A stretch of DNA of 64,000 nucleotides from an uncultured Treponema sp. (GTDB taxonomy: Bacteria > Spirochaetota > Spirochaetia > Treponematales > Treponemataceae): positions 1-64,000 of the forward strand of contig CALDID010000179.1 in assembly GCA_937901865.1 (NCBI GenBank), in the 5' to 3' direction. Made by a program: the position numbers and the translations under genes. Positions 7,894-17,101 of the stretch are shown one piece after another (within the stretch, counting starts at the first letter, position 1; the number at the start of each line of letters is the position of its first letter). Under the pieces are notes generated by a model. That model did not search any database. It was given only the letters and a program-made list of their open reading frames with translations, and was not told where the DNA came from.

Positions 7894-8769
7894 ATGAAAG
7901 GAATTATTTTAGCAGGCGGGTCGGGAACTCGCCTTTACCCGATTACAAAGGCGGTTTCAAAGCAGATTTTGCCGCTCTACGATAAGCCGATGATTTATTA
8001 TCCGCTGTCTTGTCTTATGCTTGCAGGTATTCGCGAGGTTTTAATCATCTCTACCCCGCGCGATATTTCGCTTTTCCGAGAGCTTTTCGGCGACGGCGCG
8101 TGGCTTGGAATGAAGTTTGAATACGCCGTGCAGGATAAACCACGCGGGCTTGCAGATGCGTTCATCGTGGGAAAAGATTTTATCGGAAGCGACGATGTTG
8201 CGCTTGTTTTGGGCGATAATATTTTTTACGGTCAGAGTTTTACGCAGACGCTCAAAAATGCTCGAAACAAGATTGAAGGAAAAACAGCCGAAGCAGTGAT
8301 TTTTGGCTATATGGTCAAAGACCCGACGGCGTACGGCGTGGTTGAGTTCGACAAAACGGGCAAAGTCTTAGGCATTGAAGAAAAGCCGAAGCAGCCGAAA
8401 AGCAATTATGCAGTCCCTGGTCTGTATTTTTACAATAATGCGGTCGTAAATATCGCAAGCGAAGTAAAGCCCTCTGTACGCGGCGAAATCGAAATCACGG
8501 CGGTGAACAATGCGTATCTTGAGCGCGGCAGTCTTTCGGTTGAACTGCTCGGTCGCGGTATGGCGTGGCTCGACACAGGAACGTATGACGGCTTAAACGA
8601 AGCGAGCAATTTTATCGCGACAATTCAGAAACGGCAGGGAATGTATGTTTCTTGTATTGAAGAAATCGCGTTTGCAAACGGCTGGATTGACAAAAAGCAT
8701 TTGCTTGAGCTTGCGAGCGGCTACAAAACCGATTACGGCGAATACTTAAAATACATTGCAGGCAAATAA
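7894..8769 (+). CDS. rfbA: Glucose-1-phosphate thymidylyltransferase
   Basis: First enzyme of dTDP-L-rhamnose synthesis: glucose-1-phosphate + dTTP to dTDP-glucose. The 291-aa length is typical. The nucleotidyltransferase signature [11 protein letters not shown] is at residues 8-18, followed by [19 protein letters not shown] (about 108-115) carries the metal-binding Asp, and EEKPKQPKS is the sugar-site segment. It is followed by rfbC, an R-M pair and rfbB on the same strand. The gene is rich in GCG/GGC-type codons compared with the AT-rich genes to its left, as is the rest of the rfb run. Confidence 0.97.
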   Translation: MKGIILAGGSGTRLYPITKAVSKQILPLYDKPMIYYPLSCLMLAGIREVLIISTPRDISLFRELFGDGAWLGMKFEYAVQDKPRGLADAFIVGKDFIGSDDVALVLGDNIFYGQSFTQTLKNARNKIEGKTAEAVIFGYMVKDPTAYGVVEFDKTGKVLGIEEKPKQPKSNYAVPGLYFYNNAVVNIASEVKPSVRGEIEITAVNNAYLERGSLSVELLGRGMAWLDTGTYDGLNEASNFIATIQKRQGMYVSCIEEIAFANGWIDKKHLLELASGYKTDYGEYLKYIAGK

Positions 8770-8779
8770 TACAGATTAT

Positions 8780-8826
8780 CAAGGGGCTTAAGTCCCTTGT
8801 CAATTTTGAGAAACACGCTGTGCGTG
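8780..8826 (+). repeat. Two small hairpins between rfbA and rfbC
   Basis: CAAGGG/CCCTTG (8780-8785 and 8794-8799) forms a 6-bp stem. CACGCtgtGCGTG (8814-8826) forms a 5-bp stem with a 3-nt loop, the mini-hairpin type found in many other gaps of this window. Neither has a T tract, so read-through into rfbC is expected. Confidence 0.55.
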
Positions 8827-8835
8827 GGAGAAAAG

Positions 8836-9429
8836 ATGTTTGAGTTTAAGAAATGCGCTGTGGACGGCGTGGAAATAAAAGGACTGTACGAGATTCAGCC
8901 AAAAGTGTTCGGCGATGCGCGCGGATACTTTTTTGAGGTGTACAGCGAAAAGGATTTTTTTGACGCAGGGCTGACGATGCGATTTGTGCAGGATAATCAG
9001 TCGTCAAGCTCGAAGGGCGTTTTGCGCGGGCTTCATTTTCAGACACAGCACCCGCAGGGAAAGCTCGTGCGCGCGGTGTCGGGCAAGGTCTATGATGTAG
9101 CGGTGGATTTACGAAACGGCTCGGCGACGTTCGGCAAGTATTACGGCGTAATTCTCGACGGCGAAAAACAGAATCAGTTTTATATTCCCGAAGGATTTGC
9201 GCACGGATTTTATGTTTTGAGCGACACGGCGGTTTTCGCGTACAAATGCACTGACTTTTATGACCCGAAAGGCGAAGGCGGTTTGATGTGGAACGACGAG
9301 ACAATCGGCATTGACTGGAGCGCAGTTGCTCCATCTCTCTCGCCGCTTTTGAGCGACAAAGACACAAAGCACTCCAGCTTCGACGCGAACGGCAAATACT
9401 TCGACCTAAACGGAAAATGGCAGAGATAA
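8836..9429 (+). CDS. rfbC: dTDP-4-dehydrorhamnose 3,5-epimerase
   Basis: Third step of dTDP-L-rhamnose synthesis. The 197-aa product is a cupin-type epimerase with the family's order of motifs: GDARGYFFEVY, FVQDNQSSSSKGVLRGLHFQ (catalytic His in LRGLHFQ, near residue 63), and FYIPEGFAHGFYVL with the second conserved His. I choose the ATG at 8836 because GGGAG lies just upstream; the in-frame start at 8797 lies within an intergenic hairpin. The stop codon overlaps the start of the restriction endonuclease gene (TAATG). Confidence 0.95.
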   Translation: MFEFKKCAVDGVEIKGLYEIQPKVFGDARGYFFEVYSEKDFFDAGLTMRFVQDNQSSSSKGVLRGLHFQTQHPQGKLVRAVSGKVYDVAVDLRNGSATFGKYYGVILDGEKQNQFYIPEGFAHGFYVLSDTAVFAYKCTDFYDPKGEGGLMWNDETIGIDWSAVAPSLSPLLSDKDTKHSSFDANGKYFDLNGKWQR

Positions 9430-10283
9430 TGAGCAATATCATTTCGGCGATTATTCATTTGGTAAAAAATCCGCAGATTGAATTGATACGAAAAGGCAGT
9501 AGCCGAAATCGCGCAAATACTATGGGCGAGGCGCTGGAAGAGTACATAAAAGATTTGTTTGCAAACACGCTCGGCGTTGCAGACGAACAAACGCGGAATG
9601 TAGCGATTGCACAGACTTTTTCGTATCTTGGAAATCAAAATAATCCGCCAGACAGTATGCTTCGCGGCGGAGATGCTATTGAAGTAAAGAAAATTGAGAG
9701 CAGGAATGCCGCGCTTGCATTGAACTCAAGTTATCCGAAAGCAAAATTGTTTGCACATAGCCCGATGATAAAAAAAGCGTGTCGCGACTGCGAGCCGTGG
9801 ACGCAAAAAGATATGATTTATGCGGTCGGTGTGGTAAACGGCAATAGGCTTGAATCGTTAGCGTTCGTCTACGGAGAAGATTATTGCGCAGACAAAGAAA
9901 CCTATGAAACGATAAAATCAACGATTAAAAACGGCGTTGAGTCAATACCGAATGTTGAGTTTACAGAAAGCAAAGAACTGGGGCACGTCAATCGTGTTGA
10001 CCCGCTTGGCATTACATATCTGCGTATTCGCGGAATGTGGGGAATCGAAAATCCGTTTACGGTGTTCGATTATGTTTACCAGCGAAATCCGCAGAACAAA
10101 TTTAATTTTATGTGCATTATAAACAACGATAAATTTCATTCTTTTGAAAATGCTTCTGAATTGATTGCACTTTCAAAGCAAAATAAGAATCTTTCGATTC
10201 AAGATGTGCAGATAAAAAATCCGAATAATCCTGCACAATTACGGGGCGCAAAATGTATCGCCTTTGGAATCGAGGCGCAATGA
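9429..10283 (+). CDS. Type II restriction endonuclease, NgoPII-like (GGCC)
   Basis: The 284-aa protein resembles the NgoPII restriction endonuclease family, whose members cut GGCC. The N-terminal pattern ([36 protein letters not shown]) is characteristic. A PD-(D/E)XK-type centre is visible as D82-x2-E85-x-K87 in GGDAIEVKK. The ATG at 9429 overlaps the rfbC stop (TAATG); an alternative ATG lies four codons upstream at 9417. It is followed by a cytosine methyltransferase with a 4-nt overlap. The endonuclease gene comes first, so both genes probably rely on the rfb transcript unless the methylase has an internal promoter. Specificity is inferred from family resemblance. Confidence 0.85.
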   Translation: MSNIISAIIHLVKNPQIELIRKGSSRNRANTMGEALEEYIKDLFANTLGVADEQTRNVAIAQTFSYLGNQNNPPDSMLRGGDAIEVKKIESRNAALALNSSYPKAKLFAHSPMIKKACRDCEPWTQKDMIYAVGVVNGNRLESLAFVYGEDYCADKETYETIKSTIKNGVESIPNVEFTESKELGHVNRVDPLGITYLRIRGMWGIENPFTVFDYVYQRNPQNKFNFMCIINNDKFHSFENASELIALSKQNKNLSIQDVQIKNPNNPAQLRGAKCIAFGIEAQ

Positions 10284-11302
10284 TGAAAGTGATAAGTTTG
10301 TTCAGCGGCTGCGGCGGGCTTGATTTGGGCTTTGAAATGGCTGGCTTTGAAATCCCGATTGCGAATGAATTTGACAAAACGATTTGGGAAACGTTCAAGG
10401 CAAATCACCCAAAAACGCACCTCATCGAAGGCGATATCAGAAACATAAAAGAATCCGATTTTCCCGATGAAATCGACGGAATTATCGGAGGTCCGCCGTG
10501 TCAGTCTTGGTCTGAAGCGGGGGCATTGCGCGGCATAGACGACGAGCGCGGAAAACTTTTTTTTGAATATATACGAATTCTCAAAAACAAAAAACCGAAG
10601 TTTTTTTTGGCAGAAAATGTCAGCGGAATGTTGGCAAATCGTCATTCCGAAGCGGTGCAGAATATTCTAAAAATGTTCAAAGAGTGCGGCTACAGCGTTT
10701 CTTTGACGCTGGTCAATGCAAAAGATTACGGCGTTGCGCAGGAGCGAAAGCGCGTTTTTTATATCGGTTTTAGAGATGATTTGCATATCAATTTTGTGTT
10801 TCCGAAAGGCTCAACGAAAAGCGACGAGAAAAAACTCACGCTCAAAGATGTGATTTGGGATTTGAAAGACTCCGCTGTGCCGACTCTGGAGAAAAACAAG
10901 CATAATCCTGCGGCAATCAACAACAATGAATATTTTACAGGCGCGTATTCGCCCATTTTTATGAGCCGAAACCGCGTAAAATCTTGGGACGAGCAGGCGT
11001 TTACGGTGCAGGCTTCGGGGCGGCAATGCCAACTTCACCCGCAAGCTCCAAAAATGGAAAAAATTGCGCAGGATAAATGCCGTTTTGCACAGGGAAAAGA
11101 ACTGTTATACCGCAGAATGACGGTTCGGGAAATTGCGCGAATTCAGGGATTCCCCGATGATTTTCAATTTATTTATACGGATACGAACAACGCGTATAAA
11201 ATGATAGGAAATGCAGTTCCAGTTCATTTGGCGTATGAAGCGGCGTGCGGAATCAAGCGCGCGCTGGAAAATGCGACGGAAACGATAAGACTTTTTGCAT
11301 AG
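10280..11302 (+). CDS. DNA (cytosine-5) methyltransferase of a GGCC R-M system
   Basis: Protects the host DNA from the adjacent endonuclease by methylating cytosine C5. The 340-aa protein has the C5-methylase motifs in order: motif I ([14 protein letters not shown], 6-19), motif [10 protein letters not shown] with the catalytic Cys74, motif VI (AENV), motif VIII ([12 protein letters not shown]), a target-recognition region (about 180-260) and motif X ([12 protein letters not shown]). I use the ATG at 10280, which overlaps the endonuclease stop; ATG at 10283 is equally possible. The rfbB ATG at 11313 lies 11 nt after the methylase stop, so the pair is fully embedded in the rfb operon. Confidence 0.93.
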   Translation: MMKVISLFSGCGGLDLGFEMAGFEIPIANEFDKTIWETFKANHPKTHLIEGDIRNIKESDFPDEIDGIIGGPPCQSWSEAGALRGIDDERGKLFFEYIRILKNKKPKFFLAENVSGMLANRHSEAVQNILKMFKECGYSVSLTLVNAKDYGVAQERKRVFYIGFRDDLHINFVFPKGSTKSDEKKLTLKDVIWDLKDSAVPTLEKNKHNPAAINNNEYFTGAYSPIFMSRNRVKSWDEQAFTVQASGRQCQLHPQAPKMEKIAQDKCRFAQGKELLYRRMTVREIARIQGFPDDFQFIYTDTNNAYKMIGNAVPVHLAYEAACGIKRALENATETIRLFA

Positions 11303-11312
11303 GAGTAAAACA

Positions 11313-12467
11313 ATGGCAAGAAAATTAACGAATATTTTGATTACGGGCGGCTGTGGGTTTATCGGCTCGAACTTCATCAATTACCTTTTGGGCAAAAGCA
11401 CATCGGGAGAGGCGTGCTTCAAAGATTCTGGCTTTTCTGGCAGAATTATCAACGTAGATTGCTTGACGTATGCGGGCAATCCCGAAAATCTCGCCGCTGT
11501 GGAAGCAGAATACGGCGTGTCGGCTCTCGGCGATAAAGCGCGCTACATCTTTGAGAAAGCAGACATCTGCGACCGCGCACAAATCGAGCGCATCTTCAAA
11601 CAATACGACATCGACACCGTGATTCACTTCGCCGCCGAAAGCCACGTTGACCGCTCAATCCTAGGACCTGAAGCGTTCATCAAGACAAACGTCATGGGCA
11701 CATATACGCTGCTTGACGTTGCGCGCAATTATTGGCACTGCTCGCTCGACAACGTGCGCGACGACGTTTTGTTCCACCACATTTCCACCGACGAAGTTTA
11801 CGGCTCACTTGGCGAAACGGGCTATTTCCGCGAAGACACGCCGTATGACCCGCGCTCTCCGTATTCGTCAAGCAAGGCTTCAAGCGACCACATCGCGCTG
11901 GCGTATTTCCACACCTATGCGCTGCCTGTAACGCTGTCGAACTGCACGAACAATTACGGACCGCTGCAATTCCCCGAAAAACTTCTGCCGCTGATGATTT
12001 CAAACATCAAAGAGGGCAAGAACCTGCCAGTGTACGGCGACGGCAAGAATATCCGCGACTGGATTTATGTGGAAGACCACAACCGCGGCGTGTGGGAAAT
12101 CGTGAACAAATCTCCTGCGGGCGAAAAGTGGAACTTGGGCGGCGAAAACGAATGGGAAAACATCAAGCTGTTGAACACCGTCATCGACTTGACCGCGAAA
12201 GAGTTGGGCAAAAACGCGGAGGAAGTCAGAAAGACCATCACTTACGTCAAAGACCGACCGGGACACGACCGCCGATACGCAATCGACTGCACAAAGGCGA
12301 AGACAAAACTCGGCTGGGAGCGCAAAATGAGCTTTGAGCAGGGATTGCTCGCAACGATTCGCTGGTACTTGGCGCACGAAGAGTGGATTAACCACATCAA
12401 GAGCGGCGCATACAAAGACTGGATTGAAAAGAACTACAGTCAGCGACTGGCTAAAAACGCGCGCTAA
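11313..12467 (+). CDS. rfbB: dTDP-glucose 4,6-dehydratase
   Basis: Second step of dTDP-L-rhamnose synthesis, an NAD-dependent short-chain dehydrogenase/reductase-type enzyme. The 384-aa product has the GGCGFIGSN nucleotide motif (about 12-20), HFAAESHVDRS, the catalytic region TDEVYGSLG, and the YSSSKASSDH active-site Tyr/Lys region. The ATG at 11313 follows AGGAGT; an upstream in-frame start overlaps the methylase. It is somewhat longer than the usual 350 or so residues. No rfbD follows, so the final reductase must be encoded elsewhere if rhamnose is the product. Confidence 0.96.
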   Translation: MARKLTNILITGGCGFIGSNFINYLLGKSTSGEACFKDSGFSGRIINVDCLTYAGNPENLAAVEAEYGVSALGDKARYIFEKADICDRAQIERIFKQYDIDTVIHFAAESHVDRSILGPEAFIKTNVMGTYTLLDVARNYWHCSLDNVRDDVLFHHISTDEVYGSLGETGYFREDTPYDPRSPYSSSKASSDHIALAYFHTYALPVTLSNCTNNYGPLQFPEKLLPLMISNIKEGKNLPVYGDGKNIRDWIYVEDHNRGVWEIVNKSPAGEKWNLGGENEWENIKLLNTVIDLTAKELGKNAEEVRKTITYVKDRPGHDRRYAIDCTKAKTKLGWERKMSFEQGLLATIRWYLAHEEWINHIKSGAYKDWIEKNYSQRLAKNAR

Positions 12468-12470
12468 AAC

Positions 12471-12584
12471 TAGACCTGTTCGGAAACAGTATGTCATTGC
12501 CGTACTTGATACGGCAATCTATTGCAATATAGGCAAAAAGATTATCGGGTCGAACCCGATAATGACAATTATCGAACAGGTCTA
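12471..12584 (+). mobile_element. 114-bp MITE-like palindromic element, copy A
   Basis: The ends are TAGACCTGTTCG and CGAACAGGTCTA, a 12-bp terminal inverted repeat bounded by TA as in IS630/Tc1-type insertions. Inside are two hairpins, TTGCCGTA/TACGGCAA and ATTATCGGGT/ACCCGATAAT. Copies of exactly the same length lie at 24950-25063 (reversed), 28926-29039 and 32641-32754. Copy A differs from copy D at one base. It has no coding capacity. Confidence 0.85.
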
Positions 12585-12595
12585 CGGAATTATGT

Positions 12596-12630
12596 CATTC
12601 CCGTGCTTGATTGACACGGGAATGTTTTTT
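12596..12630 (+). terminator. Terminator of the rfb operon (repeat-derived)
   Basis: CATTCCCGTG and CACGGGAATG form a 10-bp stem with a 9-nt loop, followed by six T. The arm matches half of the older REP-like element also seen at 24787-24870 and 28878-29080, so a repeat seems to serve as the terminator. Confidence 0.7.
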
Positions 12631-12687
12631 AGTGCTGTTTTCGAGAACCTGCGTTCCACGCGTCCTGCAATTTTTTGCTCGCTGTAA

Positions 12688-12840
12688 ATTACATTGACGA
12701 GAAAATTCCTGTTTAAAGCACGGCGCACTGATGCAGCAAGGAAAAAATTTCTATTTTTTGCCCAATGCACATTACATTGACCAAAAAATTCTTGTTTAAA
12801 GCACGGCGCAGCGTTGCAGCAACAAAAAAATCTATTTTGT
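12688..12840. repeat. Imperfect 70-bp direct repeat, two copies
   Basis: A block starting ATTACATTGAC at 12688 recurs at 12771 with about ten differences; both contain GTTTAAAGCACGGCGCA and an A-rich tail. The second copy ends within the last bases of the pseudo-deacetylase gene (stop at 12832). Together with the MITE and terminator this accounts for the 12468-12831 gap; I see no gene there. Confidence 0.6.
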
Positions 12841-15078
12841 ATAAAGCTGTTGAATAGGAACAATGTTGTATCCTTTTTCAAGTATTGCAGAGATTAAAAG
12901 CTCCAAGTGTTCATACAAATAATCGCTGCGGCTGCCGGAAGAAAGCCCCGTGCTCACAGAAAGAACAGCCATATCGTGAAGAGAAGCTACATACTCATTC
13001 ACAATATCCGCTACACTATGATACTGCTTTTTCTCTCGGTAACATTCCTCAAAGCTCAAAGTGTCTTTTCCGTATAAATCCGCATCGATATAGGTGTAGC
13101 CCGCCTCTTCGCCAGAAGCCTTCATTTCAGGAGTTACCTTATAATACGGCGCGTGCCAAAAAAGAGAAAGCTCACTGCCCGTTCTGTCAAAAAACTCATC
13201 TTCCGCTCTCGCAAGCCCCCGCTTTATAAAATCAGAATCAATGACAAATCCGTACTGCTCCGTCAAATCTGTCGCCGTATAGAACATAGAAGCACATTCA
13301 TGCCCTGCAGCAATTATTTGCTTCATTTCAACAGGATAACGGCGCACAAATTCCCCATTCACAAAGAACGTAGCCTTTAGCGAATATGAATCGAGCGTTT
13401 CTAATATGTCAGGTATCCCCGAAGCATTATCAAGCGCATCAAAAATAATCGCAACTCTCTTTGCAGCACTCGGAGAATCAGATTTTTCATTGCCGAAAAG
13501 TATTCGGTTATCGGGAGAGCCCAAAAGAGAGCGCACATAGATTGCATTATCAAAGAAGCGATTAAATGATTCTCCGATGAATATGCGATACCGCCCATTC
13601 TGCACAGTATGCCGCTTTACCGCAGAAAGCGCAGACGAAGGAGAGATGAACCACGTGTTTTTTTGAGCATTATAGACATAATTTACATTGTTTTTTGACG
13701 CTATTATTGTTTTTCCCTTAGAATCCCAATAAGCATTGTCAACACTCGATAAAAACAAGAGCTTTTCGGATTTTTCCCCGATACTGTACATTTTTACGGT
13801 ATTTTCGCCGCCTGCAATGATAGTATTTTTATCTTTCCAGATAAAAGACAATATCCTCTCGCCTGTAAACGATGCTTTCACCGAAAAAGTGCGCAGATTG
13901 TAGACATAAAGCGTGTTCCCAGCGGTAAACGCCATATTGATTCCATCAGGAGAAAGAGCAGGTTTTAGAGAGCTTGCGTCATCGGTTAAAAGCGTCATCT
14001 TTTTGTCGAGGCGATACAGGCGCGAAACGAGCTTTCCTGTCGCAGAAGAGATTACGCTTATCCAAAATATAGGCTTTTCCTCGCCCGTGCCGTCAAATGC
14101 TAACGGAGTCCATAGCACAGCAGCGTCGTAAACAGAGCCTGTCGGGTCGTTAAAAGGAATGGTGAATAAAGGAGTTACAGACGTGAAGTCAGAGCGTGAT
14201 ACACGGGAATAGGTAAACAGCTTTTTCTTTTGGCATATCACAATGCTTTCGCCGTGCGGACTTGCCCAAAAGCAATCTTCTGCACTATTGAACTGATAGG
14301 CAAGCCGCCCCGAAGCTGTGCCTGTTCCGATAAGAGAGGCATAAAGTCCGCGTGTATATAATCCTGCTTCGCTTATTCGATACACTAAGTCGCCATTTAT
14401 ATACAAAAATTGCTTTAATGCCGTCCACGAAACACTGTTAATCGTGCCTGCGCCGATTTTGCGGATAGCTTCGGGCAGCAACAGCTTTGAAAATGCGTCT
14501 TCTGGACGGAGAAAATACACACACTCATTATGCTCATACAAAATAATTGCGCTGTCGGGAGCCCATTTTACAGGCACTTTTTCATACGAAAATTGCAAAT
14601 TGGTTGCTATAACGGCTTCTGTGCAATCGACGGTGTTTCGCAACATTAAGTTTCCGCTCGCTTTCCCTGTTTTCACTAGATAGCAAAGCCATTTTCCGTC
14701 TGGGCTTGCAACAGCGTTTTGTGTTCGTGAAAAACCGCTCGGCATTTCTTTTGCGCACTTTAGCCACTCTAAAGAGTTATCAGCAAAGCTATAGCGCGCA
14801 ATGCCGTATCGATTTCGTATATCAAACGCCTCTCCTGCTGCCGAAATTTCCATTTTTTCAGGAAAGCAAGAAAGGAGCTTATAGCTATCTTCTTTCGCCT
14901 CTGCAACAGTAGTGCAAAGCGTTTTGTAAACGGGAACTCCTGGCACATTTTGTTCTGTAATAAAGAGGATTTCATTGTCAGAGTTAATATCAATATCTGA
15001 AAAAGCCACACCCGCAAGTGTAGCCACAGAAAAGAAACAGAAGAAATAGATAAAAAGCAAACAGCCTTTAGCCGTCAT
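12832..15078 (-). CDS. Beta-propeller protein with a degenerate polysaccharide deacetylase domain
   Basis: The 748-aa exported protein has a signal peptide (about 1-26). The long region 30-535 is made of propeller-like repeats (for example SPDGKWLCYLV and SPDGINMAFTAG). A C-terminal NodB-type domain covers 540-748. The deacetylase motifs are damaged: the usual FDD is FDA (546-548), the zinc-binding HxxxH positions are Met598 and Ala602, and the RxPxG motif reads HAPYY. Metal-dependent deacetylation is therefore unlikely. The domain may bind glycan instead. It follows the zinc-ribbon and M23 genes, which fits an envelope role. Confidence 0.7.
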   Translation of the reverse strand: MTAKGCLLFIYFFCFFSVATLAGVAFSDIDINSDNEILFITEQNVPGVPVYKTLCTTVAEAKEDSYKLLSCFPEKMEISAAGEAFDIRNRYGIARYSFADNSLEWLKCAKEMPSGFSRTQNAVASPDGKWLCYLVKTGKASGNLMLRNTVDCTEAVIATNLQFSYEKVPVKWAPDSAIILYEHNECVYFLRPEDAFSKLLLPEAIRKIGAGTINSVSWTALKQFLYINGDLVYRISEAGLYTRGLYASLIGTGTASGRLAYQFNSAEDCFWASPHGESIVICQKKKLFTYSRVSRSDFTSVTPLFTIPFNDPTGSVYDAAVLWTPLAFDGTGEEKPIFWISVISSATGKLVSRLYRLDKKMTLLTDDASSLKPALSPDGINMAFTAGNTLYVYNLRTFSVKASFTGERILSFIWKDKNTIIAGGENTVKMYSIGEKSEKLLFLSSVDNAYWDSKGKTIIASKNNVNYVYNAQKNTWFISPSSALSAVKRHTVQNGRYRIFIGESFNRFFDNAIYVRSLLGSPDNRILFGNEKSDSPSAAKRVAIIFDALDNASGIPDILETLDSYSLKATFFVNGEFVRRYPVEMKQIIAAGHECASMFYTATDLTEQYGFVIDSDFIKRGLARAEDEFFDRTGSELSLFWHAPYYKVTPEMKASGEEAGYTYIDADLYGKDTLSFEECYREKKQYHSVADIVNEYVASLHDMAVLSVSTGLSSGSRSDYLYEHLELLISAILEKGYNIVPIQQLYTK

Positions 15079-15081
15079 TGA

Positions 15082-15324
15082 TTATTTTCCTTCACTTAAT
15101 AATACAAGCTGTTCCAATTCGCTTTGAAGAGAATCGAGCCGCTCCTTTAATACTTGGACTTTTTTCTCATTTCCTCTTTCTGCTACTAACTCAAGGCGAG
15201 AAAAAGTGTCGTCCAGCATTTCATCTTCGTCATAATTAATCCGCTCTAAACCGCACCATGGGCAATATAAAAAATTTGCTTCTAATGTTCTGCCACAACC
15301 ATTGCAAACAACAACTGAATCCAT
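15082..15324 (-). CDS. Small zinc-ribbon coiled-coil protein
   Basis: The 80-aa protein has two CxxC pairs (CNGCG at 7-11 and CPWCG at 22-26) forming a zinc ribbon. A charged helix (about 35-78) is likely to be a coiled coil. Function unknown; such proteins often act as small nucleic-acid or protein adaptors. It lies 26 nt downstream of the M23 peptidase and 3 nt upstream of the propeller gene, so the three are probably one operon. A GGAG ribosome site precedes the ATG. Confidence 0.75.
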   Translation of the reverse strand: MDSVVVCNGCGRTLEANFLYCPWCGLERINYDEDEMLDDTFSRLELVAERGNEKKVQVLKERLDSLQSELEQLVLLSEGK

Positions 15325-15350
15325 AGAAAGCTCTCCTTAAAATAGCGGCT

Positions 15351-16556
15351 CTATTTTTTGTTCAACACAGTCAAGGGGTCTATCAGTTTTCCGTTCTTAT
15401 AGACACTAAAGTGCAAATGTGGACCTGTTGAATATCCTGTAGAGCCTACCAATCCGATTTGAGTGCCTTGGCTTACGCTTTGATTTATGCTCACCAGTAT
15501 TTTATACATATGCGCATATAGCGTTTGATAGCCGTTGCCGTGGTCTATTATAACATAGTTTCCGTAAATAGTAGAGTATCCTGCGTAAACAATTTTTCCT
15601 GCCATAGAGGAGCGAATAGGAGTGCCTTGAGGGACTGCCATATCAATGCCAGTATGAGAGGTAACACGCCCCGATTTTATATCCGCAGGAGCAACACGAG
15701 GACCGAATTTTGAAGTGAGAACATAGCTTCTTGCAAGCGGCGTAATAAACAAATCTCCTAATGCACTGTGCAATGTCGTGTTATCAAGTTTTGCGCCAGG
15801 AATAAAAAGAGCTTTTCCCACTTCCAGTTCTTGACTTGATAAATCGTTGACATCGAGTAAATCTTCTACAGTAACGCCATATTTCACAGACAAGCTCGCA
15901 AGGCTCTCGCCCTCTTTTATCGTATGCAAAAGCCCGTCCATTGAAGGAATGGTGAGCTTTTGACTAGATTTCAAAGAACGAACATTAGATATATCATTGA
16001 TAGCGATAAGAGTTGATACGTTAGACAATCCTGCATTTTTTGTGATTCCGCTAATCGTATCGCCGCTTTTTACTCTATATGTCGTAAAAGTTACAGGTTC
16101 TCTAAAAGACGGCTCTGTCAAAATGACGTTGCCAGAAGAATCCAAAACATTGCCGTCGGAGTCGATTAAGCCTTGAAAATCAAAAGCAAAATGCTCCATC
16201 GTGCTATCTAAAAATCTAATTTCATCGCTTTTTGTGCTTGAGGTAAGTTCTACTACATTAAAGGAATTGTCTTTTATATCGATATTAAAAAATATATATA
16301 CAGGTGCGAACACTGCAAGAGCTATTGCTAAAAGATAGGTGAAAAATCTATTTACTAATGAATAATCTATTGAAGAGCTTTGCGCACTGCTCTGTCTTTT
16401 CTTTTTATTTTCTGCTTCATAGGGGAGAGGCTGAAAGCTATAAATAGAGCCTACTCTGCCGTAAGAGGCTTGTGAAGACATACGGTTTATTCTATTTCTT
16501 GCACTCTCTTCGTTTTGAACAGGGGCTGCATTTCCGTAATAAGATATAATTTGCAT
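15351..16556 (-). CDS. Membrane-anchored M23 peptidase with two LysM domains
   Basis: A peptidoglycan DD-endopeptidase of 401 aa. A membrane segment lies near residues 70-92 after a cytoplasmic N-terminus. Two LysM glycan-binding motifs follow (about 155-205, from TYRVKSGDTI; and 207-255, from HTIKEGESL). The C-terminal M23 domain (about 280-395) keeps its zinc and catalytic motifs: HTGIDMA, LYAHM and HLHFSVY. It therefore looks active, unlike the neighbouring deacetylase domain. It is divergent from lepB, with about 50 bp between them, and probably heads the envelope operon running leftward to 12832. Confidence 0.93.
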   Translation of the reverse strand: MQIISYYGNAAPVQNEESARNRINRMSSQASYGRVGSIYSFQPLPYEAENKKKRQSSAQSSSIDYSLVNRFFTYLLAIALAVFAPVYIFFNIDIKDNSFNVVELTSSTKSDEIRFLDSTMEHFAFDFQGLIDSDGNVLDSSGNVILTEPSFREPVTFTTYRVKSGDTISGITKNAGLSNVSTLIAINDISNVRSLKSSQKLTIPSMDGLLHTIKEGESLASLSVKYGVTVEDLLDVNDLSSQELEVGKALFIPGAKLDNTTLHSALGDLFITPLARSYVLTSKFGPRVAPADIKSGRVTSHTGIDMAVPQGTPIRSSMAGKIVYAGYSTIYGNYVIIDHGNGYQTLYAHMYKILVSINQSVSQGTQIGLVGSTGYSTGPHLHFSVYKNGKLIDPLTVLNKK

Positions 16557-16606
16557 AATAAATTTTATCGACAGAAAACGCCTAACCGATTAGAATATTG
16601 ACGAGT

Positions 16607-17101
16607 ATGAATAAATATAACTTTCGGTGTATAATTGCAGGAATAGCAGTAGGTATACTTTTGAAATTCTTTGTAGTGGATATTATACATGTGTCTGGCT
16701 CTTCTATGTACCCGACAATAAAAAATGGACAAACCCTCGTAGTGAATAAGTTAGCGTATGGACTTGATATGCCTTTTGCCTCTTTTCTCATAACGCAATG
16801 GAAAAGCCCAGAAGTCGGCGACATCGTTGTTTTTATGAAAGATAATAATATGGTCATAAAAAGAGTCAGTGCAGTTGGCGGTACAAAGCTAGAATATTCA
16901 ACTATTTCGGGCTATAATCTTATTATAAACGGGAAACATATTGCATTAAGCGCAGAACAATATTACAGAATGAAAAACAGCACTGTCGTTCCAGAAAACA
17001 CCGTCTTCGTAACAGGCGACAATCAAGATGTTTCTATCGATTCGCGCTCTTATGGATTTGTTCCGACAAGCAATATACTAGGAAAGGTTTTTTTCAAATG
17101 A
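16607..17101 (+). CDS. lepB: Signal peptidase I
   Basis: Inner-membrane serine protease that removes signal peptides from exported proteins. The 164-aa product has one N-terminal membrane segment (about 8-26), the catalytic Ser33 in SGSSMYPT, the general base Lys85 in VIKRVSAVGG, and the GDNQDVSIDSRSYG box. It is short compared with E. coli LepB but normal for compact S26 peptidases. I prefer the ATG at 16607; a TTG three codons upstream (16598) is possible. Neither has a clear ribosome site. The stop overlaps the next ATG by 4 nt. Confidence 0.9.
   Translation: MNKYNFRCIIAGIAVGILLKFFVVDIIHVSGSSMYPTIKNGQTLVVNKLAYGLDMPFASFLITQWKSPEVGDIVVFMKDNNMVIKRVSAVGGTKLEYSTISGYNLIINGKHIALSAEQYYRMKNSTVVPENTVFVTGDNQDVSIDSRSYGFVPTSNILGKVFFK

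Noticed and set aside
8846..9442. 198-aa minus-strand ORF opposite rfbC
   Set aside because: rfbC has all family motifs; the antisense product is Arg/Ser-rich with no ribosome site.
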